NCBI GenBank assembly: GCA_009846005.1
Contig: VXYL01000004.1
Coordinates: 1 to 44,071 of the forward strand
Reading direction: 5' to 3'
Source of the DNA: Gammaproteobacteria bacterium
Lineage (GTDB): Bacteria > Pseudomonadota > Gammaproteobacteria > Pseudomonadales > Azotimanducaceae
DNA: 44,071 nucleotides
Under the pieces are notes generated by a model, which made no database searches, was not told the origin of the DNA, and was given only the letters and a program-made list of their open reading frames with translations. Positions 24,644 through 32,798 of this stretch are shown here, one piece after another; within the stretch, counting starts at the first letter, position 1; the number at the start of each line of letters is the position of its first letter. Both the position numbers and the translations under genes were made by a program.

Positions 24644-24955
24644 TTGACTGAAGCCGAATCCGGCCGCGAAGATCAGGCGCGTGAACTCCCTGCAACGCCC
24701 GTTGCGGAAACGACCGCGCCGCTCGATGTGGACACGCTCCCCGTCAAGCTCGTCTTCGTTGCCGGCGAGACCGAGGTGCCGCTGCGCCAACTGCAGGACA
24801 TGGCACCGGGGTACGTGTTCGACCTGCGCGAGCCTGTGGACGGCCACGTCGAGGTCCGCGCCAACGGTCGGCCTGTTGCGCGCGGCGAACTCGTCGAGAT
24901 CGCTGGCCGGGTTGGCGTGCGCATCCTCGAGTGCCACCTGCCGCCCGCCGTCTGA
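24644..24955 (+). CDS. sctQ: T3SS SctQ C-terminal SpoA2 protein (HrcQb/FliN-like)
   Basis: A 103-residue protein whose residues from about 32 on form one SpoA domain (LPVKLVFVAGETEVPLRQLQ, APGYVFDL, NGRPVARGELVEI, GVRILE). This is the C-terminal domain of SctQ/FliN and would form a homodimer in the sorting platform. It plays the role of HrcQb of Pseudomonas syringae or the internally translated YscQ-C of Yersinia. The first part of SctQ is encoded 16 kb away on the opposite strand. The start is a TTG at 24644, with AAGGAG ending 9 bases upstream; a TTG at 24638 is too close. No ATG is available. It heads the operon that continues with sctR. Confidence 0.85.
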   Translation: MTEAESGREDQARELPATPVAETTAPLDVDTLPVKLVFVAGETEVPLRQLQDMAPGYVFDLREPVDGHVEVRANGRPVARGELVEIAGRVGVRILECHLPPAV

Positions 24956-25002
24956 GCAGCGTCCGCTTCGGCAACCGCCACCACGCGTCGTAGCCAAGCA
25001 CC

Positions 25003-25653
25003 ATGGACAGCCTGCCCGATCCCGTCACCCTCATCGTGATCCTGGGCGCACTCAGCATGTTGCCCTTCCTGGTCGTGATGGGCACCTGCTACGTCAAGCT
25101 GATCATCGTCTTCGCCCTGGTCCGCAACGCGCTCGGCATCCAGTCCATTCCGCCGAACATCGCCTTGCACGGGCTGGCGCTCGTCTTGACGCTCTACGTC
25201 ATGATGCCGGTCGGCGTGGAGAGCTACGACAACCTCGTCGGCCAGGATTTCACGCTCGACAGCCCGGCGTCGCTCGAGGCCGCCGCAGGCGTCGCCGTCG
25301 TCCCCTATCGCAAGTTCCTCGCCAGGCACGCGAGTGAGAACCAACTCGACTTCTTCGTGGACACCGCCGCCTCGATCTGGGGCGACGACTACACTCACGA
25401 ACTCACCCGCGACAACCTGTTCATCCTCATCCCGGCGTTCGTGGTCGGGGAACTCACCAACGCCTTCAAGATCGGATTCCTCATCTACCTGCCGTTCATC
25501 GTCGTCGACCTCGTCGTATCCAACATCCTGCTGGCAATGGGCATGATGATGATCTCGCCGATGACCATCTCCCTGCCGTTCAAGCTGCTGCTGTTCGTAT
25601 TCCTCGACGGTTGGACCCGCCTCGTCCAGGGTCTCGTCCTCTCCTACCAGTGA
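25003..25653 (+). CDS. sctR: T3SS export-gate protein SctR
   Basis: A 216-residue inner-membrane protein of the FliP/SctR family, five copies of which form the core export pore with SctS and SctT. Family landmarks are LPFLVVMGTCYVKLIIVFAL, VRNALGIQSIPPN, the central periplasmic stretch and the C-terminal FVVGELTNAFKIGFLIYLPF and MGMMMISPMTISLPFKLLLF. Length is standard. ATG at 25003 lies 47 bases after the SpoA gene stop, and the sctS ATG follows 9 bases downstream. Confidence 0.96.
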   Translation: MDSLPDPVTLIVILGALSMLPFLVVMGTCYVKLIIVFALVRNALGIQSIPPNIALHGLALVLTLYVMMPVGVESYDNLVGQDFTLDSPASLEAAAGVAVVPYRKFLARHASENQLDFFVDTAASIWGDDYTHELTRDNLFILIPAFVVGELTNAFKIGFLIYLPFIVVDLVVSNILLAMGMMMISPMTISLPFKLLLFVFLDGWTRLVQGLVLSYQ

Positions 25654-25662
25654 CGCCGGTCC

Positions 25663-25929
25663 ATGTCCGAGGTTGAAATCATCACCCATGCCGCAAACGC
25701 GCTCCTGCTCGTGCTCGTCCTGTCGCTGCCGCCGATCCTCGTCGCGGCGCTTGTCGGCGTGTTCGTCGGCATCGTCCAGGCGCTGACGCAGATCCAGGAG
25801 CAGACGATCTCCTTCGCGTTCAAGCTGGCGGCGATCATCCTGGTCATCTTCGCGATCATGGGCTGGCTGGGGACGGAACTGCTCGGCTACGCCGCCGACT
25901 CGTTCGACCGCGTACAGCGCGTACGCTAG
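25663..25929 (+). CDS. sctS: T3SS export-gate protein SctS
   Basis: An 88-residue protein with two transmembrane helices, full length for the FliQ/SctS family. The loop GVFVGIVQALTQIQEQTISF between the helices is diagnostic. It packs around the SctR-SctT complex in the export gate. It begins 9 bases after sctR and ends 10 bases before sctD, so the operon is tight. Confidence 0.95.
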   Translation: MSEVEIITHAANALLLVLVLSLPPILVAALVGVFVGIVQALTQIQEQTISFAFKLAAIILVIFAIMGWLGTELLGYAADSFDRVQRVR

Positions 25930-25939
25930 GGCGCAACCG

Positions 25940-27328
25940 ATGCCTGGCCGGCTCTGGACGATGAAGGTGCTCGCCGGTGTGCATGCCGGCGCGGAAGTCA
26001 CCCTGCCCGACGAAGAGGTCGTCGTCGGCCGCGACGACGACTGCGACTTCGTGTTCGAGGACGCAGGGCTCGCGGCCCGCCAGTTCGCTCTGCGCGCCGG
26101 CGACGCCGGTGTCACGCTCACACCCCTGGACACGCCAAGCGCCATCCTGATCGACGGCCGCCGCGTCGAGGCACGCATGGAAGTTCCGGCGTACCAGGCG
26201 GTGACGTGCGGGAGACTCGCACTGGCCTTCGGGGTTGCCGGCGAGCCCTGGCCAGAGGTCGATCTTGCCGCCGCCGCGCCGGCCGAGGCCGAACCGGACG
26301 CGACCGAGGCGCCGGACGAAGCGGAGATCCCCACCGAAACGTCTGGCGCGCCGCCGAACGAGGACACTTCCACCCCCGCCCCGCAATGGCGGTCGCGGGT
26401 GACACTTGCCGTGGCCGCGACTGCGGCTGCGGCGGTGATCGCAGCCGCGGCATGGCTCCTGATCCCGCGCCAGGTCGAACCTCATCACGGCAGCGCGGCG
26501 GACGCCGCTGCTGCGATCAATGAGATCGCGACGCGGCACGGCGCAGCCGTCACCGCGGATGCCGCCGACGACGGCACGATCACGGTATCCGGCCACGCCC
26601 CAACCAACCGCGCCCGCGCGCGTCTGCTGAGCGATTTGGCCGACGCCGGTCATCCGGCCGTCGTGCACATCGTCTCCACCGAGCAGCTCGCGGCCTACGC
26701 GAGGTCGGTGCTGGAGGCGGCGCTGGACCCCGACGCCGACGACGCGGTGGATGTCTCTCCCGTCGAGGGCGTGCCGGGGAAGCTAAAGATCTCCGGCTAC
26801 GTTGCGGACGAGGCCCGCCTCGCGCGGGCGAAGCGCCTGCTCGAACGCGACGTCAACGAGGCCACGGGCTTCACTTATGCCGTGCAGACGCGGGCAATGC
26901 GCACGGCGATCCTGCGCAAACGCCTCGACGCGCTTGCCTTCGGCGGAGGGCTCCACATCCAGAATTTCCCCGACCGCACCGGGCTGTTCGGCCCGATCCA
27001 CTCGTCGGCGGAACTCTCCCGGATCAAGGCGCTGGCCGACGCGTTCAACGCGGAGTTCGACGGTAGACCCAGACTCGAACTCAAGGGATCGGACGTGCTC
27101 CTCGGTGAGTCCACGGTCAGCGTCGCCGTCCGCGCCGTCGTGCTCGGCGACAACGCGCACGTCGTCCTTCACGACGGCACGACCGCCGGCATGGGGGACA
27201 AAGTCCGCAGCGGGCACGTGATCGACGAGATCACGCCCCGCTACATGATCCTGCGCCCCGCGGAGACCCGCCTGTCCGACGCCGGACGCGCACCGGACAA
27301 CGACTACTTCATCTTCGAGGATCCCTAG
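25940..27328 (+). CDS. sctD: T3SS inner-membrane ring protein SctD
   Basis: A 462-residue single-pass protein. The N-terminal cytoplasmic forkhead-associated fold is at about residues 8-100 (EEVVVGRDDDCDFVFED is the usual first loop region). An acidic linker (105-148) leads to one membrane helix at about 152-175. The periplasmic ring-building domains follow, with a BON-like start (ITVSGHAPTNRARARLLSDL) and further domains to the C-terminus. SctD surrounds SctJ and contacts SctC across the periplasm. It follows sctS here, whereas in Yersinia yscD is next to yscC. The stop converges on sctU with a 110-base gap. Confidence 0.88.
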   Translation: MPGRLWTMKVLAGVHAGAEVTLPDEEVVVGRDDDCDFVFEDAGLAARQFALRAGDAGVTLTPLDTPSAILIDGRRVEARMEVPAYQAVTCGRLALAFGVAGEPWPEVDLAAAAPAEAEPDATEAPDEAEIPTETSGAPPNEDTSTPAPQWRSRVTLAVAATAAAAVIAAAAWLLIPRQVEPHHGSAADAAAAINEIATRHGAAVTADAADDGTITVSGHAPTNRARARLLSDLADAGHPAVVHIVSTEQLAAYARSVLEAALDPDADDAVDVSPVEGVPGKLKISGYVADEARLARAKRLLERDVNEATGFTYAVQTRAMRTAILRKRLDALAFGGGLHIQNFPDRTGLFGPIHSSAELSRIKALADAFNAEFDGRPRLELKGSDVLLGESTVSVAVRAVVLGDNAHVVLHDGTTAGMGDKVRSGHVIDEITPRYMILRPAETRLSDAGRAPDNDYFIFEDP

Positions 27329-27364
27329 CGGGGCTGCGCCGGAGGCGGCGTACAGCGAATGCGA

Positions 27365-27390
27365 AGCGCCGGCCCGGCTTTTGGGGCGCT
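27365..27390. terminator. Hairpin between convergent sctD and sctU
   Basis: AGCGCC (27365-27370) and GGCGCT (27385-27390) form a 6-base stem with a 14-base loop inside the 110-base gap between two convergent operons. No T-run follows on either strand, so it is at best a weak or Rho-assisted terminator. Confidence 0.3.
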
Positions 27391-27438
27391 CAGACCACGA
27401 AAGGCCGCCCGCGCGCAAGCCGTTGCGGCCACGTCTCG

Positions 27439-28482
27439 TCACAGACTCCGGACCAGCCGCAGCACCTCGGCAACCGGGCCGATCAGGTCGCTCGGGATGT
27501 AGGCGTTGACCCGGGCGTCCCACAGCAACGCGCGGGCAAGCGGTACGTTCTCCATCACCGGCACGCCCTCTCGCTCGGCGGTGGCAACGACGCGCTGGGC
27601 GTTCAGTCCTCGCTCCATCAGCGTCACGACCGGCAGCGGCGTCCGTTCCCGTTCGTAGAAGAGGCCCACGGCGACATGCACCGGGTTCACGACCACCACG
27701 CTTGACCGCCGCACGTTCGCAGTCTCCTGGGAGTTGACGATCTCCATGAACAGGCTGCGCCGGCGCGACTTCATCTCCGGGTTGCCCTCCGACTCCTTGT
27801 ACTCACGTTTGACCTCGTCCTTGGACATGCGCAGGCCCTTGATGTAGGAGAACTTCTGGAACGCGTAGTCCAGGACTGCCAGGACGATGAAGGCGAGCGA
27901 CACGTATACCGCCAGTTCCCCGAACAAGGCCCCGAGCATGGGCAACAGGCATTGTTGCCCGCAGTGCACGATGCCGATCAGGTCAGGCATGCCGTTCCAG
28001 ACGACATGGGTGACGGCGGCGCCGAGCACCACGATCTTGACCAGTGATTTCACGAGCTCCACGAGGTTCTTCTTCGAGAAGATGTTCTTGACCGCCTTGC
28101 CCGGGTTGAGCCGGTTCAGGTTGGGCTTGACGGATTCGGCGGAGAACAACGCTCCCACTTGGGCGAAGTTGGCGAGCACGCTCGTCGTCAACGCGATCCC
28201 GAGCGGCGGCGCGATCAGGGAGATTCCCAACGTGAACGCCTTGCCCACCATGTCGTCGAAGGCTTTCTCGAAAGTCACGCTCTCGAGCCACACCGGCGTG
28301 TCGAAGAGGTCGCGGAAGAGGCCGAGGTAGTAGTCGTGCCCGGCCGCAAGAAACGCAAGCAGCGACACGATGACGGCGGCGCTGACCACCTCCTTGCTCT
28401 TCGCCACCTGGCCCTTCTGGCGCGCGTCGCGCAGCCGCTTCGGCGTCGGCGGCTCGGTCTTGTCCCCGGACGACTCGCTCAA
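27439..28482 (-). CDS. sctU: T3SS substrate-switch protein SctU
   Basis: A 347-residue FlhB/SctU-family protein. N-terminal EKTEPPTP-like motif (KTEPPTPKRLRDARQKGQVA at 8-27), four membrane helices to about residue 210, then the cytoplasmic domain. The autocleavage site usually reads Asn-Pro-Thr-His; here residues 266-269 are NPVH within VVVVNPVHVAVGLFY. Asn and Pro, which make the cleavage, are kept and only the Thr changes. After cleavage SctU lets SctP switch export from early to later substrates. Start is TTG at 28482 overlapping the sctT stop by 4 bases; no ribosome site of its own is visible, so coupling is likely. Last gene of the operon. Confidence 0.95.
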   Translation of the reverse strand: MSESSGDKTEPPTPKRLRDARQKGQVAKSKEVVSAAVIVSLLAFLAAGHDYYLGLFRDLFDTPVWLESVTFEKAFDDMVGKAFTLGISLIAPPLGIALTTSVLANFAQVGALFSAESVKPNLNRLNPGKAVKNIFSKKNLVELVKSLVKIVVLGAAVTHVVWNGMPDLIGIVHCGQQCLLPMLGALFGELAVYVSLAFIVLAVLDYAFQKFSYIKGLRMSKDEVKREYKESEGNPEMKSRRRSLFMEIVNSQETANVRRSSVVVVNPVHVAVGLFYERERTPLPVVTLMERGLNAQRVVATAEREGVPVMENVPLARALLWDARVNAYIPSDLIGPVAEVLRLVRSL

Positions 28483-29267
28483 CCGAAAAGCTCCACGAGT
28501 AGGCCCGGCGTGTCGATCTCACGCAGCATATCGCCGAAGAACACCACCAGCACCCCCCAGAAGAGCACCAGCATCAGGCAGGCAACGCCGCTCTTCACCG
28601 GCATGGACAGAAAGAAGACATTGAGCTGCGGCGCGAAGCGACTGATGAAACCCAAGCCTAGTTCGGCGAGGAACATCGCGATCACCACGGGCCCGCCGAC
28701 CAGCACCGCCATCTCCGCGACGAGCACGAACTGAGCAACGACAAAGCGCACGACGTGGCCATCCACCGTCGGCCAGAAGGCGGTTGCCGGCCACATCGCG
28801 TAGCTCTCGTAGATTCCGCCCAGGAAGGCGTTGAAGAGGCCCGTGCAGAAGAACACGGCGACCAGCGTCTGGGTCAGGAACAGGCCGAAGGGCGAGGACT
28901 GCTCCCCGACGAACGGGTCCATGGCGCTTGCCATCGTCGCCCCGCGCTGGTTGTCGATGAAGTTCCCGACGGCCTGCACGCACCAGAACACGACCATCGC
29001 CACCGTCCCGATCAGCATCCCCACGATGAACTCCTTGCCCGCTGCGCCCGCGAACGCGAGACCAGACAGTTCCGCAACGGCAATCTGCTCGAACACGACC
29101 GGGTACACGAGCAACGCAAGAGCCGCGGCCACGCCATTGCGCGTCAGCGCGCCGCCGAGGACGTTCGGACCTAGGAACGAGAGCGCCGTCATCGCGCCCA
29201 CCATGCGCGGCATCGCGAGCGCCATGGTGTAGGTGATCTCCTTGACCAGGTCGGCTAGCGCTTCCAC
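28479..29267 (-). CDS. sctT: T3SS export-gate protein SctT
   Basis: A 262-residue inner-membrane protein of the FliR/SctT family with about six hydrophobic segments, including a first part ALAMPRMVGAMTALSFLGPN and the later KEFIVGMLIGTVAMVVFW, VGNFIDNQRGATMASAMDP and LFLTQTLVAVFFC. One SctT caps the helical SctR/SctS assembly. Start is GTG at 29267; the stop overlaps the sctU start. A CesT-type chaperone gene sits between it and sctL, which departs from the usual clustering of sctT with sctR and sctS. Confidence 0.95.
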   Translation of the reverse strand: MEALADLVKEITYTMALAMPRMVGAMTALSFLGPNVLGGALTRNGVAAALALLVYPVVFEQIAVAELSGLAFAGAAGKEFIVGMLIGTVAMVVFWCVQAVGNFIDNQRGATMASAMDPFVGEQSSPFGLFLTQTLVAVFFCTGLFNAFLGGIYESYAMWPATAFWPTVDGHVVRFVVAQFVLVAEMAVLVGGPVVIAMFLAELGLGFISRFAPQLNVFFLSMPVKSGVACLMLVLFWGVLVVFFGDMLREIDTPGLLVELFG

Positions 29268-29304
29268 GACCGCTGCGGCACCGACACCGCGTTCCGGTCA
29301 GCGG

Positions 29305-29748
29305 TCACGGCCGCAGGGCCTGCCGCGCGAAGCGTTCCGCAATGTCCGCGTCCGGTGCCCGCGCCGCCCCGACGGCGCGTTGGTACCCCTCGTGGGCGTT
29401 GACGTGCTCCTCGATCAACGTCTCGAGGTCCCCGACCGCGAGGTCCGCCAAGGCACGGCGCGCTAACACCACGGCGCTACCGTCCGCATCGACCGCCGGC
29501 GTACAGCGGCTTCCTTTCATCCGCTTGAGCGCCATGTTGAGGAGCCGGCGCAGCCACGCCGCCGCGGTGTGATCGTCCGGTACGCGCCCGAGCGGCGACA
29601 CGAGGCACAACTGCCCGAACCGCTCGAAGCACGCCACGTGCACGTCGTCGTCCGCGACGACGTGGAACCGCCCGTCGGCGTCCGGGTACGGCGCATCCAT
29701 CCCGTTACGGCGCGCGAATTCGTCCAGCAGCAGGGCCAAGCTCGACAC
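29305..29748 (-). CDS. CesT-family T3SS chaperone, second copy
   Basis: A 147-residue protein with the class I chaperone layout: an N-terminal helix (SLALLLDEFARRNGMD), beta strands (GRFHVVADDDVHVACFERF, GQLCLVSPLGRV), a central WLRRLLNMALKRMKG helix and a C-terminal helical part (LADLAVGDLETLIEEHVNAH). Client unknown; the unassigned 412-residue protein that heads this operon is one possibility. Start is GTG at 29748, five bases after the sctL stop. Low sequence conservation of this family makes the assignment one of fold pattern plus context. Confidence 0.7.
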   Translation of the reverse strand: MSSLALLLDEFARRNGMDAPYPDADGRFHVVADDDVHVACFERFGQLCLVSPLGRVPDDHTAAAWLRRLLNMALKRMKGSRCTPAVDADGSAVVLARRALADLAVGDLETLIEEHVNAHEGYQRAVGAARAPDADIAERFARQALRP

Positions 29749-29753
29749 CGGCC

Positions 29754-30347
29754 CTACTCCGCCGCAGACCGTTCAAGCGCAGTGCGCAGCGCGTCGAGCT
29801 GTGCTGCGATGCCGGTGTTCACGAACCCGCGCGGTGTCTCCATGCGACAGCCGTCGCTCTCAACGTCGGCGTCGGCAACAACGTCGATCAACTCGACGCC
29901 GAACTCCGCCTGCAAGGCGCGGGCACCGTCTCGAACCGCAGCCAGCCGGCTCGGGGACACCCGTATCCGCACCCGCGACTCGCTCTCCGCCTCGCGCACC
30001 AACTGCCGGACCAGGCGCAGCACGAGCTCCTCGTCGTCGAACTCTCCCAGGATACGGCGCACAGCCCCCAGCACGATGTCGGCCAGCCGCTGCTGCGCGT
30101 CGTGGATGTAGCCGTGCGCCGCAGCCAGCGTCTCCGCCATCAGCGCTGCGGCTGCCCGCCGGCCCTCGGCCTCGCCCGCCACGCGACCTCGGGCCGCCGC
30201 GGCATCGGCTGCGCGCCGGCCCTCTGCCTCGGCTTCGGCCAGCGCGTGTTCCGCAGCGACGATGCACTGATGCACGTCGGCCTTGACAAGGTTCCCGAGC
30301 GGCGAGACGCCTGGGTCGTCGAGCTTCCTGATCGCGAGTCGGGTCAT
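29754..30347 (-). CDS. sctL: T3SS ATPase regulator SctL
   Basis: A 197-residue protein of the FliH/YscL family. The N-terminal 80 residues are an Ala/Glu/Arg-rich helix (AAEHALAEAEAEGRRAAD) of the type that reaches the SctQ domains. The C-terminal domain (YIHDAQQRLADIVLGAVRRI, LVRQLVREAESESRVRIRVS) ends in a V-ATPase-E-like fold that binds SctN. ATG at 30347 overlaps the sctK stop (ATGA); longer open frames upstream would read through sctK and are not genuine. Confidence 0.88.
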   Translation of the reverse strand: MTRLAIRKLDDPGVSPLGNLVKADVHQCIVAAEHALAEAEAEGRRAADAAAARGRVAGEAEGRRAAAALMAETLAAAHGYIHDAQQRLADIVLGAVRRILGEFDDEELVLRLVRQLVREAESESRVRIRVSPSRLAAVRDGARALQAEFGVELIDVVADADVESDGCRMETPRGFVNTGIAAQLDALRTALERSAAE

Positions 30348-30994
30348 GGCACCGCGACCTGTCCATCGAGCAGACCGAAGAGACGTTGGAACCGGGCGGG
30401 CTCGCCCGCCAACGGCGTCCAGTGGCGCGCCACGGACTCCATGTTGAGCATCAGCTGAATCCGGCGCGTGAAACCCGCGGTCGTGCCCTGCAGCGCCGCG
30501 GCCAAGCCGCCGATGCCCAAACGCCAGCACGCCTCCGCAGTGTCGGCGAGGTCGGTTTCGCCCAGATCCGCCGATGTCGGCGCAAGCCGCGCCTGGTGCA
30601 GAAGCAAGCGCCCGCGACGGAGCGCGAACGCGTAGTCGTCTTCCCCGAGCGCTGCCTTGACGAGCCGGCGATCGGCGCCGCGCAGGATCTGCGCGATGCG
30701 TCCTGACAGCAAAGTGACACCCGCGAGCACGACAAGCCTCTCTAGGCGTCGGGCGCCGAGGCAGAGCAGGCGCGCTTCGAGGGACTCCGCAACAACGGGG
30801 CCGACATCGCCAAGCTCCAGCGTCCGGACAACGAAGCGCGACAGCCAGCCTGCGCTTCGCGGCTCCCCCCGCAAGCGTTCGAAGAGTGCCTGCGGCAGCC
30901 AGTCGTCTCGCCACCAGCTCAGGTCCATGTACGTCGCTGGCAGGCACGCGAAAGCGAAGGCCGCCGGCACCGGGACGCCGTCCGTTGCGCTCAC
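30344..30994 (-). CDS. sctK: T3SS sorting-platform protein SctK
   Basis: A 216-residue, mostly helical protein in the standard place between sctJ and sctL. SctK links the SctQ pods to the SctD cytoplasmic domain. Sequence traits of the family include the early FNFLPATY-like element (here FACLPATYMD), an L-L-CLGARRLERLVVLAGVTL segment and a C-terminal RRIQLMLNMESVARHWT helix. The GTG at 30994 has AAGGAG 7 bases upstream. SctK is poorly conserved, so position carries much of the weight. Confidence 0.85.
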   Translation of the reverse strand: MSATDGVPVPAAFAFACLPATYMDLSWWRDDWLPQALFERLRGEPRSAGWLSRFVVRTLELGDVGPVVAESLEARLLCLGARRLERLVVLAGVTLLSGRIAQILRGADRRLVKAALGEDDYAFALRRGRLLLHQARLAPTSADLGETDLADTAEACWRLGIGGLAAALQGTTAGFTRRIQLMLNMESVARHWTPLAGEPARFQRLFGLLDGQVAVP

Positions 30995-31055
30995 CTCCCG
31001 ACTCCTTGACGACGCGAACGCGCCGTACCGCCGTGGATGTACATCGACTTCGCCG

Positions 31056-31811
31056 CTATCCGGCGCGAAGCCTGGTCGCCAGGTAGACGTTGCCGCCGAT
31101 GGAGAGCAACAACGCCCCGCCGAACCCGGCGAGCAGGAAATAGAAGACCCTCACGGACCGCGCGGTCATCTCGACCGACAGTACGGAACGCAGCGGCTCG
31201 TCGTTGCCAAGGCGGATCACGTCGGCCTGCGCGGCGGGGAACAGCGCCACGTTCACCGCATCGTAGTCGAGGCTGTCGATCCCGCTCGCGACAATCGATT
31301 TGATTTGCGGGATGTGCTCGTCGAGGTCGTAGTTCGGATTGTGCTTGATGAACACCGCGGAGGACGCGACCGTCTCTTCGTCGTCCTCGTTCGGGATCAC
31401 GAGATGAACGCGCGCGGTCATCACGCCGTCGACGCGCGACAGCGTGTCCGCCAGTTCCTGCGACAGCCCGTAGATGTACCGCGTGCGGTCTTCGTAGGGG
31501 GTCGCGATGAGCTTGTCCGCGTTGAACAGGTCCGCGATCGTCGAGAACTTGTCCTTCGGGTAGCCGTTCTTGCGGAGCAGCCCCATCGCGAGGGGAATCT
31601 TGTCGGTGTCGACGAAGAGGCTCACCATGTTGTCCTTGGCGGCGCGCTTCTCGCTGCGGATGTCGTGCTGCAGTAGCAGGGCGAGCATTTCGTTGCCTTC
31701 CTGCTCGTCGAGTTGCGAATACAACTCGGTCATGTTGCACCCCGATACCGCAAGCGTCGCCGCCAGCACCGTTCCGCGCAGCCACCGCCGCAGAAGCCGA
31801 CGCCCACGCAC
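31056..31811 (-). CDS. sctJ: T3SS inner-ring lipoprotein SctJ
   Basis: A 251-residue lipoprotein of the YscJ/PrgK/FliF-like family. Signal peptide with lipobox AVSGC; the lipidated Cys is residue 25. Two ring-building domains follow (NEMLALLLQHDIRSEKRAAK; VARVHLVIP-like TARVHLVIPNEDD) with the GLSQELADTLSRVDGVM element between them. A C-terminal membrane helix is at about 224-245 (FYFLLAGFGGALLLSIGG). It forms the 24-subunit inner ring around the export gate. Start is GTG at 31811, directly after the sctI stop; SctJ is followed by sctK after 61 bases. Confidence 0.96.
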   Translation of the reverse strand: MRGRRLLRRWLRGTVLAATLAVSGCNMTELYSQLDEQEGNEMLALLLQHDIRSEKRAAKDNMVSLFVDTDKIPLAMGLLRKNGYPKDKFSTIADLFNADKLIATPYEDRTRYIYGLSQELADTLSRVDGVMTARVHLVIPNEDDEETVASSAVFIKHNPNYDLDEHIPQIKSIVASGIDSLDYDAVNVALFPAAQADVIRLGNDEPLRSVLSVEMTARSVRVFYFLLAGFGGALLLSIGGNVYLATRLRAG

Positions 31812-31813
31812 GG

Positions 31814-32332
31814 CTATTGCGACTTCAGCAAGGTGTCGATGCCCTGCGAACTCTTCTGCACCACATCCGCAGCGAGACCGACTTCCGCCTTGAGCTCCGC
31901 CATGCGTAGCTGAACATGCAGACTGTCCATGGGATCGCCGATGTCGATCCCGGGCCTTGGGGTGACGGGTGTGGCGGCACCGACATCCCCGCCCGGGGCG
32001 GTTCCCATGGCGGCCAGGATACGGTCGCCGACGGTGGATTCGGCGGGTTCCACTGCCCGGGCAGGCTGGCTCTCCTGCGCGCGCGGCACGGCCGATGCAT
32101 CGGGCGCGCCGGATGGGTCAGGGGCACCGGCAGCGGCCGGGGCGCCCGGCGGGGACGCCTGCGCCTCCGGGGTGTCCATCAGACGCTCGAAGTCGCCCGC
32201 ACCACTCGGGTCCGGCTCACCACCAACCTCCGCCTGTTCCGCCACCTGCGACTCCAGGCGGTCGACGAAGCGCTGCTGCAGTTGTGACAGGTCTATGGCG
32301 ATGTTTGCGTCCTCCGGGGTCCGTGCCCCCAC
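31814..32332 (-). CDS. sctI: T3SS inner-rod protein SctI
   Basis: A 172-residue protein with a low-complexity Pro/Ala/Asp middle (about 40-110). The C-terminus is the diagnostic part of SctI/YscI: VGDRILAAMG, a Pro/Gly break, DSLHVQLRMAELKAEVGLAA and a final DTLLKSQ. The rod connects SctR/T to the needle and is secreted early. It is longer than many SctI (110-140) because of the low-complexity insertion. Start is GTG at 32332, four bases after the sctG stop, with a weak ribosome site. Longer frames upstream overlap sctG. Confidence 0.86.
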   Translation of the reverse strand: MGARTPEDANIAIDLSQLQQRFVDRLESQVAEQAEVGGEPDPSGAGDFERLMDTPEAQASPPGAPAAAGAPDPSGAPDASAVPRAQESQPARAVEPAESTVGDRILAAMGTAPGGDVGAATPVTPRPGIDIGDPMDSLHVQLRMAELKAEVGLAADVVQKSSQGIDTLLKSQ

Positions 32333-32336
32333 GCGC

Positions 32337-32726
32337 TCAGCGTCGGCGGATCTCGTTGTCCAGCAGCGACTGCGCCAGCCTAGTTGCGTCCGCGTCGCCG
32401 GCGTCGGCGACCACGGCGTCCGCAACACCTTCGGCCTCCCTAGCGCGGTCGGCCATTACCAGGAACAGTCCCAGGAAGGCGCGCGCCAGCAGGTCCCCGG
32501 ACACCGCAGAGACGCCCTGTTTCGACATGAAGGCACACGCCGCGCCCGGGTCGTCGTCGGCGTTGGCGTAGACCATCGCCGTGCCGATGATCCATGCCGC
32601 GCTGTCGGGCGCGGCGACCCGGACGGCCTCGAAAATGTTCAGCGACGCCTCGCGCATGGAAGGCAGTCGGCACGACATCAACCCCAAGCCCACGCACTGG
32701 CGCAGGACGTCTTTCGGTATTTCCAT
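32337..32726 (-). CDS. sctG: T3SS needle chaperone SctG-like TPR protein
   Basis: A 129-residue helical, TPR-type protein in the yscG position between sctF and sctI. Helical repeats include LGLMSCRLPSMREASLNIFE, AAWIIGTAMVYANADDDPGA and ARAFLGLFLVMADRAREAEG. YscG with YscE sequesters monomeric needle protein in the cytoplasm. The likely YscE partner gene is at 19445-19684 in another operon. ATG at 32726 has GGGGAG 4 bases upstream. Related HrpB1-like proteins in plant pathogens have similar size, so exact subfamily is uncertain. Confidence 0.72.
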   Translation of the reverse strand: MEIPKDVLRQCVGLGLMSCRLPSMREASLNIFEAVRVAAPDSAAWIIGTAMVYANADDDPGAACAFMSKQGVSAVSGDLLARAFLGLFLVMADRAREAEGVADAVVADAGDADATRLAQSLLDNEIRRR

Positions 32727-32798
32727 ATTGCTCCCCAACCCCGTGCGCGAACGCGACGGTTACGTTGGCGCCCCAAGGGCGCCTCGGCCGCAGACGGC

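Noticed and set aside
23361-24647. Plus-strand frame of 428 codons through the divergent region
   Set aside because: It is antisense to two T3SS genes with good ribosome sites and family features, and its product looks like no protein family.
24673-26373. Minus-strand frame of 566 codons
   Set aside because: It is antisense to sctQ(C), sctR, sctS and the start of sctD, all well supported; the product is Asp/Glu/Arg-rich shadow sequence.
27365-27390. Strong intrinsic terminator between sctD and sctU
   Set aside because: The hairpin lacks a T-run on both strands; kept only as a low-confidence feature.
29754-30947. Long minus-strand frame that would extend SctL to 397 residues
   Set aside because: The extra N-terminal part reads through sctK in another phase. 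The ATG at 30347 overlapping the sctK stop gives a normal SctL.
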